Shown in pieces: positions 34,984 to 46,648 of a stretch of DNA of 64,000 bases. A program made the translations under genes and the position numbers. Numbering within the stretch: position 1 is the first letter of the stretch; every line of letters begins with the position of its first letter. The notes below the pieces were generated by a model, which worked only from the letters and a program-made list of their open reading frames with translations, searched no databases and was not told the DNA's origin. The stretch lies in assembly GCA_002286715.1 (NCBI GenBank), contig NSJX01000010.1:663892-727891 (forward strand), given 5' to 3'. The stretch comes from Dentipellis sp. KUC8613. Taxonomy: Eukaryota > Basidiomycota > Agaricomycetes > Russulales > Hericiaceae.

Positions 34984-37112
34984 ATGCTGCTGGCGCTGGA
35001 GGCTCTCGTGTTGGCGTTTGTCGTGTCATTCCTGTATGTGCGCTGGCAGCGGAAGTCCCGGAGTGCCGTTGCAGGTCTCCCGCTCCCGCCTGGGCCGCCG
35101 GCGTGGCCGGTTGTGGGGCATTTGAATGTTATGCCGGTGTCGCATGAATGGAGGACTTATGGCGAATGGGCGAAGATATACGGTATCTAGCTTCAAGTTT
35201 GTTTTCCTGTTCTTGCCTCATGCAATCTTATAGGTGATGTCATCCAGCTGCGTATATTCAACAAGTCGCTCGTTATCCTCGGATCGCTGGACGCTGCGAA
35301 GGCGTTGCTGGATCACAACACTTCCGTCACGTCTGACCGGCCTCATTTTACCATGATATACGATCTGTATGGTTTGCCTCCCTTCATCTCATCATCAGAA
35401 ACCTGAGGACGTTTTGCTTCGCAGCATGGGTTGGGACTGGGCAGTCCAGTTCATGGGCATGGGTCCGCGCTTCCTGAAGTACCGTCGGGTGGTCCAGTCG
35501 CTGCTTCTCCCGCAGTCAACCAAAGCGTTCTGGCCGGCATTGGACCATGGCTCTAGGAGCCTTTTGCGAAGTCTTGTCCACGATTCGGCAAATATTCACC
35601 AACATGTCAAAGAGTATGTTTCTCTTCGTCAGTCACACCTATTCTGATTTTTCGAAAGTCATCTTGGCGGACTTATGATGACAGTTCTGTACGGAGAGGA
35701 TGAAGGACCGACTCGGGACAAGTATGTCGAGCTGGCGGAGGAAGCGCTCCACGGCCTTGTCGAAGCTGGGAATATCGGAAAATTCCTGGTCGACTTTGTT
35801 CCTCTGCGTAAGTAACATTGCCGCTGTGCGAGACGATCGATGATGGCTCATCCCGTGAGTGCTGTCCTTCCCATGTAGTCCGATATGTGCCCGAGTGGGT
35901 CCCTGGAGCGGGATTCCAGACGCAGGCCCGCGTATGGCGCAAGCAAGCTCGCGATATGATTGAGATTCCCTTCGCGGATGTTAAGAAGCATTATGTGAGT
36001 CCTTGGTATCGTGTATAGGAGTGGTTATGATATTGACGAGGGTTGGCAGGATGAAGGGACGGCGCCGGCCTCGGTCACGAAGACGCTGCTGGAGCAGCAA
36101 TCTCATGGCAAATCAAACGAGATAGACACTGAGCTTGTGAAAGGAGCGGTCGGCGTGCTTTATGTTGGTAAGGAAACATCTTGATTCGCGATTCAAAAAC
36201 TAATTCTTCTGTCATGCGCAGGTGGTGCTGACACGGTAAGAAACAAGCATCCTGTGTGCGGAGACGTACCGATCTCTAGATTTCCAGTCCCTTTCGGCGC
36301 TAAACACATTCATCCTGGCGTAAGACTCGTCATTGAATATCCCTCAATCATCTTCTTGAACTTGTTACTCGATCAGAATGGTCCTTCATCCAGAATGTCA
36401 GAGGCGAGCGCAGGTCGAGATCGACTCTGTGGTGGGGCATAATCGGCTGCCAGATCTTTCGGACCGGGCGTCATTGCCATATCTCGATTGCATATTCTCT
36501 GAAGTTCTGCGCTGGAACCCTGGTGTTCCTCTAGGCGTAAGTCGCTCACAAACGGTATAGCAGATGTCTGTTGACTGAAAGTTCCAGGTTCCGCATAGTG
36601 TCATGGCAGACTGCGAGCTAAATGGATACCGTATTCCTGCGGGCTCGACTATCTTGTATAACCAGTGGTGAGTTCTGTGATGAGCGCTAAAGTGCGCCAT
36701 ATTTGTTAATTTGGGCTATAGGGCCATTCTTCACGACGAAGACGTCTACCCCGAGCCTTTCAAGTTCATTCCCGAAAGGTGGATACCGACAGAAGGCAAA
36801 CCCTTACCTCCCGACCCACGCGGGGCGTCCTTTGGTTTCGGACGGAGGTGCGTTCGTCCAATCGGAATGTGCATGCGGAGTTTCATTTATATTCTACTCA
36901 TTTGCAGAATATGTCCCGGGAGACACTTCGCTGACAGCTTATTGTGGACCATGATGGTGCGGATCATTGCCGTTTTCGACTTGCGGAAGCCGCTGGACGC
37001 AGATGGAAATGTAATTGAGCCCAGCGGCGAGTATTTGACAGGCCTGGTCACGTACGTGTTTGGAAGTCCTGCTGCTTTTTTCGAGTGGTCGTTGAAATTC
37101 GTGACCCGTTGA
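34984..37112 (+). CDS. Cytochrome P450 monooxygenase 2
   Basis: This P450 begins [20 protein letters not shown] (membrane anchor) followed by [16 protein letters not shown]. It has [17 protein letters not shown] and [18 protein letters not shown] (C-helix region). The I-helix GGADT is split from [11 protein letters not shown] by an intron with a non-obvious small exon (about 36288-36318). ExxR is in SEVLRW, followed by [20 protein letters not shown]. The haem loop is [14 protein letters not shown], again split by an intron, and the protein ends EWSLKFVTR. The first exon is tightly P450-like, and all junctions I tested are in frame. It is less similar to P450s 1 and 3 than these are to each other in the regions I compared. 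Confidence 0.93.
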
Positions 37113-37407
37113 CCCATTTAGGCATCCGGCACCTTTTGCTTGCAAGGTTACACCGAGATCGCAAGAGCTGGCTTCGCTTGTGGAGTGATAGCAAGTATTG
37201 TTGGTTGGACGTTATGGCCTTGCTGTTGCATAGGATTTCCCGCCTCCTATGATAATTCATCTCAATTCCTCGAAGAGATGAAGCACTGTCCGGATAAGCA
37301 CTGATTTATTCTCGAACTATAGTGGAGAAATTCTCGAGTGCGCCGAATACAATCCAGTAATGAGGAACAGAGCCCGACGAAAAACCGTTGAAGGAGAAAA
37401 TGAACAC

Positions 37408-39600
37408 TCATAGGCCACGCAGCGCTTCTTTCGCAGCCTCAGCCTGGGCTTCAATATCCGCCTGCCTCCCCTCCCTCGGCACGATGCTACACTCGAAATG
37501 CTTTGGTTCGATCTACTCATCGTTAGCACCTCACTTTCACACAACCCAAGACATGAAAACCCCACATTCAAACCAGTCGTAAATCCTTCGACACCGGTAT
37601 CGACAGCCTGCGCACCTTCCGCAGCCTTGATGTCGAAGTAGTAGCATATATGCGCGATACTGATGAGCAGCGAGTTCACAGCTAGTTGTCTACCGGGGCA
37701 TATACTAGAAATGCGCGCCATATCTGTGTCAGCGCAGCTCAAGTCATAGCAGGGTAGGCGTACCGCCTGCCGAATCCAAAGGCGGGGAGGTCTTCCGTGA
37801 TATCACCAACTCCTCCAGGACGCTCGATCCACCGACGAGGTTCGAAGATTTGGGCGCTATACTTTTGACCAAAGGTCTTCTCGCTACAAGTGAAGACAGG
37901 CGTTATACCAACGAAAAATGAGAAATGACAGGGAGTGCGTGCCTCAGTGACATCCCCCATAAGTTCGCGATGACGACACAGCCGGCTGGGATGACGTATC
38001 CCATGAATACGTCGTCCTTGGTGGCCGATGACTTGTGGGGAAAACCTGTAGGCGTATCAGTCTATATCGAAAGAGGGCGGAGGGAAGTATTCACCCATTG
38101 CCGACACAGCGCGCCATCGCAACACCTCCTTGCAGGTCGCCCGGACATACTCCAATGCCTCGAAATTGTCGATAGTGGGAGGCTGGTTCTCGCAGACCCT
38201 TGTAACTTCATCTTGGGCGGCCTTGAACACTTCTGGGTAGGTGACCATCGCCATGATGAAGATGGACAGAGCCGAGGAGGTCGTCTCCGTGCCGGCTTCA
38301 AACCTATGAAACTACGTTAACCCAAGAATTTGGAATATCATCAACACATGCCCCCACTGTACTTACATCGACCCGGCCAAATAAGCAACATCGAGCTCGT
38401 CCATCTTGAGCTTCTCCCGGTCATGCCATACGCGAGATGCGAATGTCTGCTCTGGTCTAAGCAGTCCAGCGTCGACTTTGCTTAGGACATCATGGAGAAG
38501 GCCTTTGTAGACGGTTTGGTTATGTGCCTGCTGGCGCAGGATCGCAGGTCGCCAGGGCGAGAAGACGTCGGGGAGACGATCGAGGATGGGGAAGATGTCG
38601 ACTAGGTTTCCGGGAGTGGCTACGGCGAGGAGTTTTTCCATCACTGGAGATATCGTATGTGGAAAATGAGTGGCACGATACAGTGCAAGATAGGATGGTT
38701 ACCTTCGTTCACATCGGCGACCTAAGGAAGATCCTCTACGTCAACAACAAATAGAAGATATATCTATCCCAGAAGAGAACATACGGCTTTCTGGGTACGC
38801 TGATCGTCTGAATCCAAGCCATAAGTGACTAAAGAGATAGCATATCAGCAATATCTCGACACATTGAATAAACTTTAGCTACTTTTAAGAAGTACATTGC
38901 CGGAATATTGCTGAAAATGCTTCATAAACGACGAAGGCGAGTGCAGAAGAGCCTGCATAAGCAACCTGGCCTCTGCGACCTGAATATGCGTGTACGACTG
39001 GATTTTGGCAGGAACCATCTCTTGGTGGAATGCTGCTCGGTGGTGCCGCCATGGTGTTCCGTATGCGATGTTGATGATTCGCTTTCCTGTCCCGACGTAG
39101 CTGCAATCGCATAAGCGGCTGTGAAAACTCTGAGCGGGAAGGACCTTACTCTCCAGCGAGCACCAGTCGCGGTCTGGAAGAATATATGGAAGACCGTTTA
39201 TCTAGCTATATTGACATCAGTCATGTGTATGTGTTCATTCAGCCACTAGCCGCATACCAGCTCCACTGCGGTCTCATAGTCATTTATCACGATAGTTTCT
39301 TGTCCCGCGAGGTTGAGATGAATGATGGGGGAGTTCAGCTGGCGCGATAAACTGTCGAACCAGACCCAGGGTCGGACGGGCGGCCTAGGCAGTAAACGTC
39401 AGCTCCAAAAAATGGGACTCGTCATTGTTGGAAAGTGTCGCTTACATTAGATGCAGGTGTCCAATGAGAGGAAGGCCTCCCGCCGGACTGGGTGGAAGTC
39501 CTTGAGACCACCTCCGCCGCCGCAGCACGAGTAGCGTCACACATGCAAGTGCAATTGCTAAAGCTATCGCACGAGGACTACCTTCGGTGAAGACGTCCAT
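37408..39600 (-). CDS. Cytochrome P450 monooxygenase 3
   Basis: The start ATG at 39600 encodes an anchor MDVFTEGSPRAIALAIALAC and a hinge GLPPSPAGGLPLIGHLHLM. Further motifs are PWRHHRAAFHQEMVP (C-helix), LVDIFPILDRLPDVFSPWRP, an I-helix FEAGTETTSSALSIFIM, ExxR in CKEVLRWRAV, VFMGYVIPAGCVVIANLW, and the haem loop FGFGRR-ICPGRQLAVNSL split by an intron. The C-terminus ends EALRGL at 37408. About a dozen introns are required, with very small exons near 38760-39200 that I joined less surely. The gene is convergent with P450 2, from which only about 295 bp separates it. Confidence 0.92.
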
Positions 39601-40762
39601 CAACGTAGATAGAGATGCCGTCCTTTATCCCGGGTCAGCTGAGAGATAGTTTATACAAAGTCGGCGTCTCACGATATGAGGAATATGAAGTCGTGTTATT
39701 GAACAAGCAAAGTATGAGGATGACGGCACGCCCTTGACACCTTTCACATGTTCAGCCTTGACAAATAGGGGGAGATACGACATGAGAGTATGTTGCAAGA
39801 GCGATAGCTATGTCTTGGGCGTCCCGAGTCAGGAATGAAGTATATCTGGCAGCCGAGGTCCCCACGAGCGCATCACTGGCCCTCTGCTCCGCGGCGCGGC
39901 GCTTCGATATGAATCAGAATCAGACAGAGCATGAGATATTGAGGGTGTTCCGAAACAGAGAGCGTGGTGCGAGGACATAGGACAACAGCATCGTCCGGAC
40001 GAAGATCATGTTGCGCAAGCCTGAGAGAGCTGGGGACCAACTGCCAGATCCATCCTGCGACGATCAGATCTCAGGGTTGCGGCGTTGTGCGAGACGCAGG
40101 TTCCGGGTACGTGGCGGCCGAACCGTGGGATGCCAGCTGGTAGCTATCAACGGAGACTTTCCTCCAGACTCCATTGCCGGCATCTGTGGCGAACAGAACT
40201 ATCAGAATCAGATAACATAGATATCGCAAGCTGTTCAAACTTCAAACTCTCAAGACATCTTTGAACAGGCCAGGTCGGTTCAAACGCGGTGCCGGAGGGG
40301 GCCAGCTTTCTGTCATCGCACCCTGGTACTAGAAGCAGCCCGGGCCCGCGATCGCCGCTGCGTGCGCTCCGTCTGTTTTTCGGCTCATTGGGTCAGTGCA
40401 AGGTTCCGCAGTACAGTAGAGGGACAACGAGCTGACGTGCATACGACGCCCAGATCGCATCCATGCAGAACGGATGGGACCAAAAGCAATGGGCACAGAA
40501 CATTGTTGAGCACATCAAGGGTCTTCTGCGGAACCTGATGCTCGACGTCGACCCTTCCGAACATTCGGAGCAGAGTCGAGTTGAATTGACATATCACACC
40601 AGGTCGTCGCTGCTTCTCGGATGAGAGATGGATCATGGGGGTCCTGCAATCGTCTTACTGTCATCTATTTCTGTTTACTACTCGACACTCACAAGACGAT
40701 GATATAGGTACAGAATCGAAGGACACTATCAGAACTCGAAATACAGAAGGAACCGTCTTCTT
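39601..40762. other. Intergenic, no gene supported
   Basis: This 1.16 kb holds the P450 3 promoter on its left. A minus-strand frame at 40385-40636 and a plus-strand frame at 40008-40220 have no recognisable features. No hidden polyketide or terpene synthase exon was seen. Confidence 0.4.
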
Positions 40763-42260
40763 TTATACAGCAGCCGCAGAATCAAGCCAGTAATCAAGGG
40801 CCAACCCGGCCCAGATGATGTATCCCATGTCTCCGTTCGACTGCACGCGGGGTACATCAGCACATACATGGCCATCTCAAGCTCCCCGCGACTCACCTTG
40901 AACTTCGCCCCGCACTCCTTCGGGTTGTGTGGGTCCCATGTCGTAAGCTGCCACACAATATGCGCCAAAGCGCCCCCGCACGAGACCAGGTAGAACGGCA
41001 GGCCCTTTTCATTGCAGAAGCCGACGTACGTGAGCGAGGCGACGAAGGCGAGGCCGAAGCAGAAGAGGATGGGCCGGACGTATTCGCCGAACAGGAGTGC
41101 GGTGGACTTGACGCCCGCTTTTGCGTCGTCCTTCCAGTCCTGGCAGGCGTAGATGGTGTCGTAGAGGATGGTCCAGCTTTCCGGGAACAAGGTTTATTTT
41201 CGTAAATCAGCGTTGATAGAAGGCGGGGCGGAACGACTGAGATAGTACGCTTACCAGACGAGACCTGCGAAGAAAGGCCGCATTCCGGACTCCTTGGCGT
41301 CATCGTTGAGGGCGTACCATGTTACCCACATTCCCCAGTTCATCGCAAGGCCTAGATGGTGCGTCGTTATTTTCAAATAATCAAAGAAGGCGTTGATGCC
41401 AGTGCTTGACATACCTAACCACGCTTGCGGCCACCACGTCCATCTCTTCATCAAGGGGTACAGCGCGTGGAAAGGAGCCACCGCCAGAATTCCATGCAGG
41501 GCGCTAGACATGCCAATTAGCCTCCGGATCAGAACCATGCGCTATCCACACCAAGCAGCAGGATCGGCGAGCGACTCACGCTGTCTCATTCATCAAGGTG
41601 AGCATCCACAGGTACGACCCTGTGAGCACGGCTAGCCATACGACGGCGCTGAACATAGAGATTTTGCCGGTCACAAGCGGGCGATTTTTGGTTCGTTCTG
41701 CAATGCAATTATGACGCGCGCGTGTGAGCTGTTGATAATCTCTTTGCGGGATCGCGACTCACCGACTTGTCTGTCGAAATCGATGTCGCAGATGTCGTTC
41801 AGCACGCACGCTGCGCTGTGCAAGAGCGTGCTCCCGAGGGCCAGCAGCGCGGTCCACAGCGCAAGCTCGCGCGTCGTGAGACCCGACTTTGACGCGCCCA
41901 GCATCAGCGTCCATGCTGTCAAGTCAAAGCCGGCATTTTATCAGTTGTGCGGTTGCTTGGGCTACTGAAGATGGTGGACGCACCGCACGGCCAGAACACG
42001 AGGATGTTCCCGAGCGGAAACTTGTGCAGCCTGGCCAGCTCCCAGTATGCGCGCCACATGGCCATTGGACTTGAATGGGTTGAGTGTTAGTACGTATGGC
42101 GTGCGAGCGATAGCTCCCACCGCGCGCTGGCAAAGAGCAGCGAGCTTATGTAGCGGGATCCCACTGGCAGGCGGCGCACCTGCCTGGACGATAAGGTAAG
42201 AGGGCATGTTTGGCGATATGGGCGCACGCTGGCACGACGGGAGCCTGTGGATGCGATCAT
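40763..42260 (-). CDS. UbiA-type aromatic prenyltransferase
   Basis: This membrane prenyltransferase joins an isoprenyl diphosphate to an aromatic acceptor. Both diphosphate/Mg motifs are present: NDICDIDFDRQV and, later, DTIYACQDWKDD. Other family features are RLHKFPLGNILVFWPCAW, ERTKNRPLVTGKISMFSAVV and several helices (ILFCFGLAFVASLTYVGF). The HKFPLGNILVFWPC stretch looks more like fungal meroterpenoid UbiA enzymes than like Coq2, which is inference from memory of the family. The first real ATG is at 42260 and gives an Arg/Ser-rich, mitochondrion-like leader (MIASTGSRRASVRPYRQ); a later Met (MAMWRAYW) is an alternative start. Seven or so short introns; last exon ends WLDSAAAV. Context with P450s and a methyltransferase supports a biosynthetic role. 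Confidence 0.92.
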
Positions 42261-42583
42261 AGCAGGGACGGTGCATGGTGACCGAAATAAGAACGCGGGG
42301 GCGTGCACCGGAGTTCAGGGTCTTGGCTTGCTAGTGTGGGCGGAGGTGCCGGCATCGAGGGTGGTGATCTGCTCCAAACATCCCGGCGGCACACATCACA
42401 GTTCGCGGCGTATTTGCCATGTGTCGTGGGGAGGTCGTTCCGCTGTGGTGCATCAGACGTATCAGGCTTGCTGGAGTGATTATATCACAGGCATGTGGTT
42501 TCTTTGATTGAGTCCAAGTGTACAGGATTGCGACGCACAGCAGATAAACACATTTAGGATCAGAAGATCGTCTACAAACTGAC
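42261..42583. other. Intergenic, promoter of the prenyltransferase
   Basis: This short gap lies between the UbiA start and the stop of the Dabb gene on the same strand. No gene is seen. Confidence 0.45.
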
Positions 42584-43083
42584 TCAGTACCCGTAGTCGC
42601 CCTTCTCAAAGTCGTACACGATAACGTCCTCGACGATGTCCATGATTGACATCTGAGGGTGATCGTGAGGATTTAGTATGCACGGAGGATGCTGCGATGG
42701 AGTGTGTTTACCTTGTACGCGACGTGCTTAGCATCGGGGATAAACTCGTCACGGGCCTCCTTGGACTGCGGAAAAAAACCTTGAATATGAGAGAATTCTG
42801 GTGACATTACAAACGAAAATGTACCTTGAACTCGACCGTGAACACGACGTCGAAGCCCTTGTCAAAACCTTCAGGGTTGTTATTCCGTCCACCTACGCAC
42901 ACGGTGAATGAGCGTCTCAGACCAAAATACGCATGGTCAAAATTACTGACCGACAGGGCCGTGGTTCACCATATGCGCATTGTCCTCATAGAGCTTGATG
43001 AGCCCGTCGAGAGACTGGCGTTTTTGCGCATCGGTGGTGCCCGGCTTGTACTTGAAGGCGGCGAAGCGAACAACGGGGGCCAT
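42584..43083 (-). CDS. Dabb (stress-responsive A/B-barrel) domain protein
   Basis: This small protein of about 107 residues has a ferredoxin-like A/B-barrel (Dabb) fold. It begins MAPVVRFAAFKYKPGTTDAQ, followed by LDGLIKLYEDNAHMVNHGPV, a second exon GGRNNNPEGFDKGFDVVFTV, then SKEARDEFIPDAKHVAYK and MSIMDIVEDVIVYDFEKGDY ending GY. Four exons join with phase agreement. Length and pattern (KFK-type first strand, central His, VxDF near the end) match the family. Some Dabb proteins cyclise polyketides (plant olivetolic acid cyclase); many others have unknown stress roles. Its position between a UbiA prenyltransferase and an O-methyltransferase makes a tailoring role possible but unproved. Confidence 0.88.
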
Positions 43084-43704
43084 GCTGAGAACGGGAGATT
43101 GTTGGGTGGGGGATTGGGGGTGCAGGATGATATTTCAGGAAAGGACTGGGCGGTTGATGAATGGATACGCACGACTGCGAGTGGCAGGTGGAGGCTATCT
43201 GCGCATCGGCGTGGGAGTGGAGCCTGGGCGGCGGTGTCAGGGTTGAGTGCTACTTTCGTTGCAAGCACGTTGCGGCACAAGGAGGAGCGCCGTTGGTTCT
43301 GAGACCGAGCGATGTACTTAATTACCGCGCATCTGCACGATCATGGGCGGTGTCACCGGCCTTCTATCCCTGGTTCATCTTACAAGCGGGGCGCTGCTTG
43401 AGACCGAGGGAGATTTTTGGATGCATCGGGAGATCAGAGGCATCGGGGAATCAGAAGCATCGGGGACTGTTATCGAGACCGGGGCAGAACAATCTACACA
43501 TGACTTCTCGGTGTCTTGCGCTGTCCGTGCACGCCGTGCCTCGATGTGGACTCATATTGACACAGCCGAGTATTCCCAATCATGGCCGACGGAGCTTGTG
43601 TAATACTATCCACGACAAATAGTCCGAAGCATCAGAAGAGAGTCCATGTTTTGCAAACGCAGAGAAAATGTCGCACATTCGAAAGTCAGACATAGATCAT
43701 CACA
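43084..43704. other. Intergenic, no gene seen
   Basis: This gap lies between the Dabb start and the stop of the O-methyltransferase. It contains a small imperfect repeat around GCATCGGGGAATCAGA at about 43418-43465. Confidence 0.5.
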
Positions 43705-45582
43705 CTACCGCGCGGCAATCGGGACAGCGACGATCTGTGAGAGATACCTCCCCGAACCGTCGCTCGCATGCACCTGCACTACCTCCCACCCGGCTTTCTT
43801 TAGGAGTTCCACGGACTGCTCGAGCTTCCTCTCCATCCCGTTGAAGTGGACGTACATCGATAAATCCGTGAAATATGGTGCAGTATTTGCTGCGCCCATA
43901 TTTGCAAGTAATGGGGCTGGTGGTGTGGTGAATTTCGCGCCTGGGATCGAGATTTCGTCGGCGGGACAGGTGTGCGGGATGATGCTGTCGATAATGACGA
44001 GTTGGGTTTCGGGGCTGGCTGCTTCGCGGAGGCGAGAGAGGATACGGAGAGCGTAGCGGTTGGACCAGTCGTGCATGATCTGCTTCAGGAGGAATACGCT
44101 GACGGAGCGGTCGGATGGTTGGGCGGTAAAGAAATCATGTTCTGGAGTCACAACTCCAGTGAGTGAGCTTATTGATTCAAGAAAAAACAAACCGACCTTC
44201 GTAAGTGATTTTTCCGGATTCCAGAGCGCCAGGAAGAGTTTGTGCGCAATGCTAGATAGAACGGTTTCGATCATTTGAACAAGATAAATTGCGCCGTGCA
44301 ACCTACTATTCTGCCTTGCTCGACGACCAGAGGCCTATCCTGAACAATGCACTGTAGATGCGGATGGGCCTGCACTAGCGTGATAGACGAGACGCCAATT
44401 CCACCTCCCACATCAACGACGACGCTTCCTTCTGCAAGACTCGCCCAATCAAACCCTGAACAGAGACTTGAGGAAGCCTTTTCTGTGCGAGTGCCAAAAA
44501 ATTGAAGCTGACCTTTCAGGATCGAGTCTGGCGGCTGCATCTTGCTGACACCGTCCATTGCAACTCCAAACCTCTTCAGGCGCATTACGTTCCACGGTTG
44601 TTCGAGCCAAGACCAAACGCCTTCATCCGACTTGAACGCGAGCATCATGGGTGATCGCTCCATGGAATCCTCAAATGCCGTGTCCGGGTCCGTGAGATGC
44701 TCCACAATGTAGCCGGCACCCTTGTAATCCTCATCCGCACTGCGGGATCGTTCAGCCTGTCTCGCCATGTAGGAAGTCTTAGTCGTGTACGGACCAGTGT
44801 GCAATCAAAGCCGCAATCCCGTTTGTACCATCGTACTTCTCTAGAGGCCTGCATATGCGCGCAAATTTGTCAGGGTTTTAGAAATGAGGTGCATACTTAC
44901 GTACTGAGAGCGAATGTCCGAATTAGTCTTTCCGGTATCCCATATAGACGAAATGCGGTTGTTCGCGTACACATCTGGCTTGACTTCCTTGAAGATGTGA
45001 TGCGTAGCAAGATAGCATAGGATACGAGCTAGCCAAAGATCTCGATTAGTTGACTGAAGTCTAACAGTGGGAGCAATTGACTCACAAAGCTTGGTGGAGT
45101 CCACATTAGCCTTTGCGGCTATATCCCTGACGTGTAGACCCTGAACGTGATCTTGAGCCCCGATGCTAGCGATCGACAGCATTATGGCATACCTGCGGCC
45201 CAGCTTCACGTAATATCTCCACGACGTTCAATTCAATCGCGGTCCTCAGCGAGGCAGAGAGGTAGTACTGCCGAGTTTCCGTTAGCGAGCGACGTCCTGG
45301 TCAATGCGGGAATCGGGTATGCGACAAACGTACACTAGTGCCGGCATTGAACGCAGTTGCCTGCGGCGGCTGTACGGCAGCAATGAGCTGGCTCGCGGCG
45401 GCCGTGAGGAGGAGCGAGGCTTCCTGGACTTGCGGGTCTTGCAAGACTTGCACACTAGCGTCTGCGGGAGTGACGGGCACGTCAAGCGATGGAAATGCAA
45501 CTCCACGCTGCTCGAAACCGTCTTCAATCCGCTGAACGGAGTCCTGGATAATGCTGAGGAGCGAGCGAAGTGCAGCAGCCAT
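43705..45582 (-). CDS. SAM-dependent O-methyltransferase (COMT-like)
   Basis: This enzyme transfers a methyl group from S-adenosylmethionine to a hydroxyl, typically on an aromatic product. The start MAAALRSLLSIIQDSVQRIE leads an N-terminal dimerisation region (winged helix: IGAQDHVQGLHVRDIAAKAN, LATHHIFKEVKPDVYANNRI). The SAM-binding loop is VVVDVGGGIGVSSITLVQAH. The catalytic His is in VFLLKQIMHDWSNRYALRIL. It ends RYLSQIVAVPIAAR. One internal junction is easily misread: an exon encoding AQTLPGALESGKITYE must be joined to EHDFFTAQPSD. With that, the gene is intact. Same strand as UbiA and Dabb. Length and layout are those of fungal O-methyltransferase family 2. Confidence 0.93.
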
Positions 45583-46648
45583 GGATAACAATGACAAGTG
45601 GGATCAAGGATGAGGATGCCGCTGGTCAGTATGCGGCATGTGCTAGCGTAAAGACGTCAAGGTCAACCCGCCGACAGCATGTCTTCCGGATCTGTCATCA
45701 TGAAGCGCAAAGACGGAGCATGCAGGGTCCCGACTTTGCTATTTACAGCATTAGCGCCCCGTCCGGGTCGCCCACGCCATCGGGCAGCAGATCATGCCAA
45801 AAGCTTCTGGCGGGCAGTGCGTGTCAATGTCCAGGATGTTGGGTGGTGATGAGCAGCTTCAAGTCGATTCCGACTTCGAAGCTCGAATCAGAAGATGTCA
45901 TGCAGAGCTGATGGTACGCACGTTTTTATGTCATCTAAGTATGTTCAGAATCTCAGAGAAAATGATTTGTTCCTCGACTGTTCCAGAGCCATGCCAGGGT
46001 TGGTGGACACAGCGCGACTCAGACGCTGTAAGGATGAAGTTTGAACGCGACCGTGACGGCGGCAAATTTGACGCGTGGCGCGCCAGCAAAATTCAACATC
46101 AGCGACGCGCGCCGCGTGGCCACCAACCTCCGAGTCAACCACTACTCACTGAACATTGGCTGGCCGGATCTTCCGAATCCAAACGACAATCTGCATGCTT
46201 TTGCTATCAGCGCACTGCAGGGAGGCTTCACAAACTAACTTTCATGATCAGCATCAGCAGGAGCGTCACGGTACTTCTCAGTCTACTCAGGGTCCGGTGT
46301 GGAATTCGAAGCAGCTAGGGATCAACGCATCATCGGGCTCTCCAGGCCTACGCCCCGAGTCGGTCTTGGTCATGGTTGTCACTCAGTTTCCCTGGTTTCC
46401 GAGACGAGATTTCACCGCTGCGGTAAATTGAGTCCAGGTGGCTCTCACTGTCCCCGGGATTGCGCGACAAGATGTTGGGCAGCTCGGAGTCCCACAGGAT
46501 GCACAACGTGGTTTGCATCACAGCCATAACAGCGCCGTGCCGATGGGTATTCTGGCCTAGGAGGCCATGTGCGCACCTGCTCGGACTGCCCGGCCGGTCA
46601 TATATACCGACGCTGCAGTAGTCTGAGCCGCTCACTCCTCTCGCTGCG
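45583..46648. other. Intergenic, no gene supported
   Basis: This 1.07 kb separates the divergent methyltransferase and second DUF6534 gene. Frames near 45800-46320 are open but lack any domain or consistent splicing. Confidence 0.4.

Noticed and set aside
42261..42308. Upstream start of the UbiA gene at 42308
   Set aside because: The codon is GTG, not ATG; the first in-frame ATG is at 42260.
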